From Gemmatimonadaceae bacterium (GTDB lineage: Bacteria; Gemmatimonadota; Gemmatimonadetes; Gemmatimonadales; Gemmatimonadaceae): a DNA stretch of 7,727 nt. The position numbers and the translations under genes are program-made. Location of the stretch: assembly GCA_013820975.1 (NCBI GenBank), contig JACDHQ010000083.1, positions 1 through 7,727 of the forward strand, read 5' to 3'. Positions 5,230 to 7,727 of the stretch are shown piece by piece; position 1 is the first letter of the stretch; every line of letters begins with the position of its first letter. The notes under the pieces are model-generated. The model saw only the letters and a list, made by a program, of their open reading frames with translations, was not told the DNA's origin and ran no database searches.

Positions 5230-5558
5230 GACGGACGCTCCGTGTCCTCTGCCGGCTTCGCCGCCTCGTCGTTCTTCACCTTGTCCTCGTCGCGCTTGAA
5301 CATGCCGAGCATCCGGTCGGTGATGAGGAATCCACCGATCACGTTGGTTGTCGCAGACGCGACGGCGAGGAACCCGAGGAAGCTCGCGAGGGTGCCATGG
5401 CCGCCGCCGGCGGCGACGAGCGAGCCGACAAGCGAGATGCCGGAGATCGCGTTCGTGGCCGCCATCAGCGGCGTGTGCAGCAGCGGCGGCACGCGCCCGA
5501 TGATCTGGAAGCCAAGGAAGGCCGCGAGGACGAAGACGTAGATCTGGAGGAGGAACAT
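5226..5558 (-). CDS. pntAB: Transhydrogenase alpha subunit, membrane part
   Basis: This 110-residue protein corresponds to the C-terminal membrane part of E. coli PntA, encoded here as a separate gene as in Rhodospirillum rubrum and Thermus. Three helices are seen: about residues 3-20, 29-50 and 57-80. The conserved LHTPLM motif is at 27-32, then NAISG (36-40) and the typical ending GGFLITDRMLGMFKR. A charged, lysine/glutamate-rich tail of about 23 residues follows. At the site where Thermus carries its membrane histidine (NFIHG), this protein has Ser39, as E. coli does. The gene starts 12 nt after the pntAA stop, and its TGA overlaps the pntB GTG. The ribosome binding site is weak (CGAG), consistent with translation coupled to pntAA. 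Confidence 0.95.
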   Translation of the reverse strand: MFLLQIYVFVLAAFLGFQIIGRVPPLLHTPLMAATNAISGISLVGSLVAAGGGHGTLASFLGFLAVASATTNVIGGFLITDRMLGMFKRDEDKVKNDEAAKPAEDTERPS

Positions 5559-5570
5559 TCGACTCGTTGA

Positions 5571-6665
5571 TTAGGAAGCCTGTTCGGTGGTTACCACCAT
5601 CGCACGTGCGATCTCGCCCGTGAGGTCGATGCTGCCCTCCTTCACCATCTCGCCGATCAGCGCGAGGATGTTCTTGCCGAACATCTGCGAGGCGTGAAAC
5701 GGGACGGTGCCGGCGAGGTCGAGCGGTCCGATGACCTTCACGCCACCGATGTTCACCGTCTCGCCCGGCCGCGTGAGCTCGACGTTGCCGCCCCCGTCGG
5801 CGGCGAGGTCCACGATGACGCTTCCCGGGCGCATGGCGTGCACGGTCGCTGCATCGAGGAGCCGCGGCGCCGCGCGCCCGGGCACCTGGGCCGTGGTAAT
5901 GATCATGTCCATGTCGCGCGCGTGCTTCGCGACGGCCTCGCGCGTCCGCGCCTGCTCCTCCTCCGTCTGCGCGCGCGCGTACCCGCCAGCGGCTTCGGCG
6001 GAGGCGGACACGAGGTCGGCGGCGACGAAGCTCGCGCCGAGGCTCATCACCTGCTCGCGTGCGGCGGGGCGCACGTCGAACGCGGAAACCACGGCACCGA
6101 GGCGCCGCGCCGTCGCGATGGCCATCAGCCCCGCGACACCGGCCCCGATGACGAACACCTTCGCCGGCGGGACATTGCCCGCGGCGGTCGTGAGCATCGG
6201 GAGGAACTTGTCCATCTCCGCGGCGCCGAGCAGCGCCGCCTTGTACCCGGCCACCGTCGCCTGCGACGAGAGCACGTCCATCGACTGGGCGCGCGTGATG
6301 CGCGGCACGAGCTCCAGCGCGAGGGCATGGACGCCCCGCGCCCTGAGGCGGGCGATGATCTCCGCGTTCCGCGATGGATGCAGCAGGCAGAAGAGCACCG
6401 CACCGGCGGGCAGTGCATCCGCCTCGCCGACGCTCGGCGCACGGACCTTGGCAACGATGTCGGCATTCGCGACCGTGGCGGCGAAGTCGGCGGCGAGCGT
6501 CGCGCCGGCCTTCTCGAAGGCCTCGTCGGCAAACCCGGCGGCCGTTCCGGCGCCCCGCTCGACGACGACCTCGTGACCGCCCTTGACCAGGCGCGTGATG
6601 CTGTCGGGTGCAAGCGCCGCGCGGAGCTCGCGCGGCGCGGTTTCCTTGGGGAGTGCTATACGCAT
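5571..6665 (-). CDS. pntAA: Transhydrogenase alpha subunit, NAD(H)-binding part
   Basis: This is the soluble, cytoplasmic domain I of the transhydrogenase, 364 residues, related to alanine dehydrogenase. The N-terminus MRIALPKE matches the family start. RAQSMDVLSSQATVAGYKA (125-143) is the transhydrogenase signature, VFVIGAGVAGLMA (170-182) the NAD-binding Rossmann loop, and Asp197 at the end of the next strand is placed to bind the adenine ribose. TTAQVPGRAAPRLL is the mobile-loop region near the hydride-transfer site, and GSVIVDLAADGGGN follows. The protein stops before the membrane segments, which are supplied by pntAB 12 nt downstream. No Shine-Dalgarno precedes the ATG (the upstream bases are pyrimidine-rich, CCCTCCCGC), so initiation may be leaderless or use another signal. 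It is the first gene of the operon, with two inverted repeats just upstream. Confidence 0.96.
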   Translation of the reverse strand: MRIALPKETAPRELRAALAPDSITRLVKGGHEVVVERGAGTAAGFADEAFEKAGATLAADFAATVANADIVAKVRAPSVGEADALPAGAVLFCLLHPSRNAEIIARLRARGVHALALELVPRITRAQSMDVLSSQATVAGYKAALLGAAEMDKFLPMLTTAAGNVPPAKVFVIGAGVAGLMAIATARRLGAVVSAFDVRPAAREQVMSLGASFVAADLVSASAEAAGGYARAQTEEEQARTREAVAKHARDMDMIITTAQVPGRAAPRLLDAATVHAMRPGSVIVDLAADGGGNVELTRPGETVNIGGVKVIGPLDLAGTVPFHASQMFGKNILALIGEMVKEGSIDLTGEIARAMVVTTEQAS

Positions 6666-6684
6666 GCGGGAGGGCAGAGGTGCA

Positions 6685-6722
6685 GGGTGGTCGCGGGGAA
6701 GCTACGGACCGCGCGACCACCC
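6685..6722. promoter_or_regulatory. 11-bp inverted repeat just upstream of pntAA; possible operator or leader hairpin
   Basis: GGGTGGTCGCG (6685-6695) and CGCGACCACCC (6712-6722) are exact reverse complements separated by 16 nt. The nearer arm lies 19 nt before the pntAA start codon, so the dyad covers the place where promoter or leader must be. It could bind a dimeric regulator or fold in the mRNA leader. No convincing -10/-35 pair is visible around it. Confidence 0.4.
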
Positions 6723-6731
6723 GCCACCCCC

Positions 6732-6762
6732 GGAACTCCCCCGGATCCTGTGGGGGAGTTCC
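6732..6762 (-). terminator. GC-rich hairpin after the hydrolase-like gene; candidate terminator
   Basis: GGAACTCCCCC (6732-6742) pairs perfectly with GGGGGAGTTCC (6752-6762) across a 9-nt loop, beginning 6 nt beyond the TGA (6771-6769) of the upstream minus-strand gene. An 11-bp stem directly after a stop codon is a typical terminator position. No T-tract follows on the minus strand, so strength is uncertain. It separates the hydrolase-like gene from the pnt operon. Confidence 0.5.
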
Positions 6763-6768
6763 CGCGAA

Positions 6769-7727
6769 TCAACTTTCCCGGTTCAGCTCAATCCGGCGTT
6801 CGCGACTCGATCGCGCCGAGCGCTCGAACATTGGTGCTGGAACCGCTGCACCCGGCGCAACCGCTGCGACGTCCGCCGTGCCTCCCCTCGCCTTCAGCCC
6901 TGCGAGCACGCCGCCCCGCCCCCATGCGGTGACGCGCCGGAGGGTGCCCGCGACGGTGGCCTCGTCGTCGTCGAACGCGCCGTGCGACTTGGCGTGCGAC
7001 GCAAAGGGATCTCCCGCCGGCGCATTGTTCGGCGCCTGGATCCACGCGACCTTCGGGCTCGCGCCGGTGAAGGCATCCGACCGGCCGGCATGCCGCGCCA
7101 TGCCGAGGATCGGCTCGCCCTCCCGGAACAACGGGATCCGTGGCTTCGACTCGAAGGCATTGGAGACGAGGTAGAGCAGCGACTTGTTGTAGATGCGTGC
7201 GCAGTGATCGTCCTGTTCCACTTCGTCGGTCAGCGTGTACAGCGCCAGCTCATCGATGGCGCCCGTATCCAGGAATGGGCGATAATCCTCCTCGAACGTC
7301 GAGACGGTGCACGCCGGTGCCCAGAGGGAGCAGGTCGCGATGGGCCCGCGTGCGACGCCCGCCTCCGCGAATGCGCTGCGCAGCGTGCCGATGAAGGGGG
7401 CCATGAAGATCGACCCCGCGCTGTGCGCCGCGATGTGGACCGCCACGTCCTGGTCGCGTGCGCAGAGCGCCGCGATGGCATGGGCCGCGAGGTGCGACGC
7501 CCCGTCCACGGTCGCCGCCGACGGATCGGTGAAGCGCTTTCGCTCCTCCGCCGACAGGGCGGCGCGGCGCGCATTCTCCTTCATCTCGCTCCACACCGCC
7601 TTGCCCGAGAGCGAGCGGGCCAGCGGCTCGAGTGCATCGTCGAGCCGGTCGAGCAGGAAGTCCTTGGTGCCGTCGATGACCCCCTCGCTGCGTCGCCGTG
7701 ACAGCGCGTCGCGCAGGATGTTGCGCA
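6769..7727 (-). CDS. Alpha/beta-hydrolase-like protein of unknown substrate, 5' end outside window
   Basis: The reading frame stays open to the right edge (318 codons visible), so the gene starts outside the window; the GTG at 7596 is internal. The best clue is VHIAAHSAGS (residues 53-62 counted from that GTG). This is a strand followed by a nucleophile-elbow-like A-H-S-A-G, with Ser59 encoded at 7420-7422. LYTLTDEVE (Asp124) and KSHGAFDDD (His205) follow in the order and spacing expected for the acid and base of a Ser-Asp-His triad, so a serine hydrolase or esterase is plausible. The elbow lacks the first Gly of G-x-S-x-G. The region before the elbow is helical and charged, and the last 45 residues are Ala/Gly/Pro/Arg-rich and probably disordered. 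I recognise no named family, and the substrate is unknown. A hairpin terminator candidate follows the stop. Confidence 0.75.
   Translation of the reverse strand, partial: RNILRDALSRRRSEGVIDGTKDFLLDRLDDALEPLARSLSGKAVWSEMKENARRAALSAEERKRFTDPSAATVDGASHLAAHAIAALCARDQDVAVHIAAHSAGSIFMAPFIGTLRSAFAEAGVARGPIATCSLWAPACTVSTFEEDYRPFLDTGAIDELALYTLTDEVEQDDHCARIYNKSLLYLVSNAFESKPRIPLFREGEPILGMARHAGRSDAFTGASPKVAWIQAPNNAPAGDPFASHAKSHGAFDDDEATVAGTLRRVTAWGRGGVLAGLKARGGTADVAAVAPGAAVPAPMFERSARSSRERRIELNRES

Noticed and set aside
3841..6720. A single 959-codon minus-strand open frame spanning the whole pnt region
   Set aside because: Only its last 462 codons are PntB. The rest is an Arg/Ala-rich out-of-frame reading of pntAB and pntAA, typical of GC-rich DNA. 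The GTGA overlap gives the real pntB start.
6583..7701. 372-codon plus-strand frame (and the 412-codon frame at 5694-6932)
   Set aside because: Both are antisense to pntAA and the hydrolase-like gene, with biased composition and no recognisable domain; the opposite frames have clear motifs.

Overview
The window is GC-rich throughout, at roughly two thirds G+C by eye, and densely packed with short intergenic gaps. It reads as ordinary bacterial chromosome. The gene mix is a glycogen-binding-domain protein, an M15-like metallopeptidase, a TauE/SafE exporter and a three-gene proton-translocating transhydrogenase. Together with the base composition this would suit Gemmatimonadota or a similar GC-rich lineage. 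That assignment is a guess from gene content, because no marker gene or rRNA is present. There is no transposase, integrase, phage gene, tRNA, rRNA or CRISPR array.

Layout, left to right. On the plus strand are the C-terminal part of a protein with a glycogen-binding (AMPK/CBM48-like) domain (3-371), an unrecognised 76-residue protein with a strong ribosome binding site (584-814), and, 4 nt further on, a class I SAM-dependent methyltransferase resembling METTL7/TMT1 proteins (819-1439). This block converges on a minus-strand secreted zinc-peptidase-like protein (1666-2421). The convergent gap (1440-1665) is filled by a decaying tandem repeat of alternating 45/44-nt period and a perfect 14-bp hairpin. 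An AT-rich island (about 2434-2466) holds the peptidase promoter. A TauE/SafE permease (2639-3388) and a degenerate receiver-domain protein (3474-3854) follow on the plus strand.

The last plus-strand gene overlaps tail-to-tail, by 14 nt, the end of a minus-strand operon pntAA-pntAB-pntB (6665 down to 3841). This operon encodes the split-subunit membrane transhydrogenase that couples hydride transfer between NADH and NADP+ to proton flow. The genes are tightly coupled: 12 nt between pntAA and pntAB, and a GTGA overlap between pntAB and pntB. Upstream of the operon lie an 11-bp dyad and a GC-rich hairpin. Beyond them is the 3' part of an alpha/beta-hydrolase-like gene that runs off the right edge.

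The most interesting observations are these. The transhydrogenase appears to lack the membrane histidine of both known arrangements (Leu91 in PntB, Ser39 in PntAB) while carrying an acidic residue at PntB position 244. The peptidase ends in a GlyGly-CTERM-like sorting tail. The convergent intergenic region is a diverged 45/44-nt repeat array. No obviously new multi-gene system was found.
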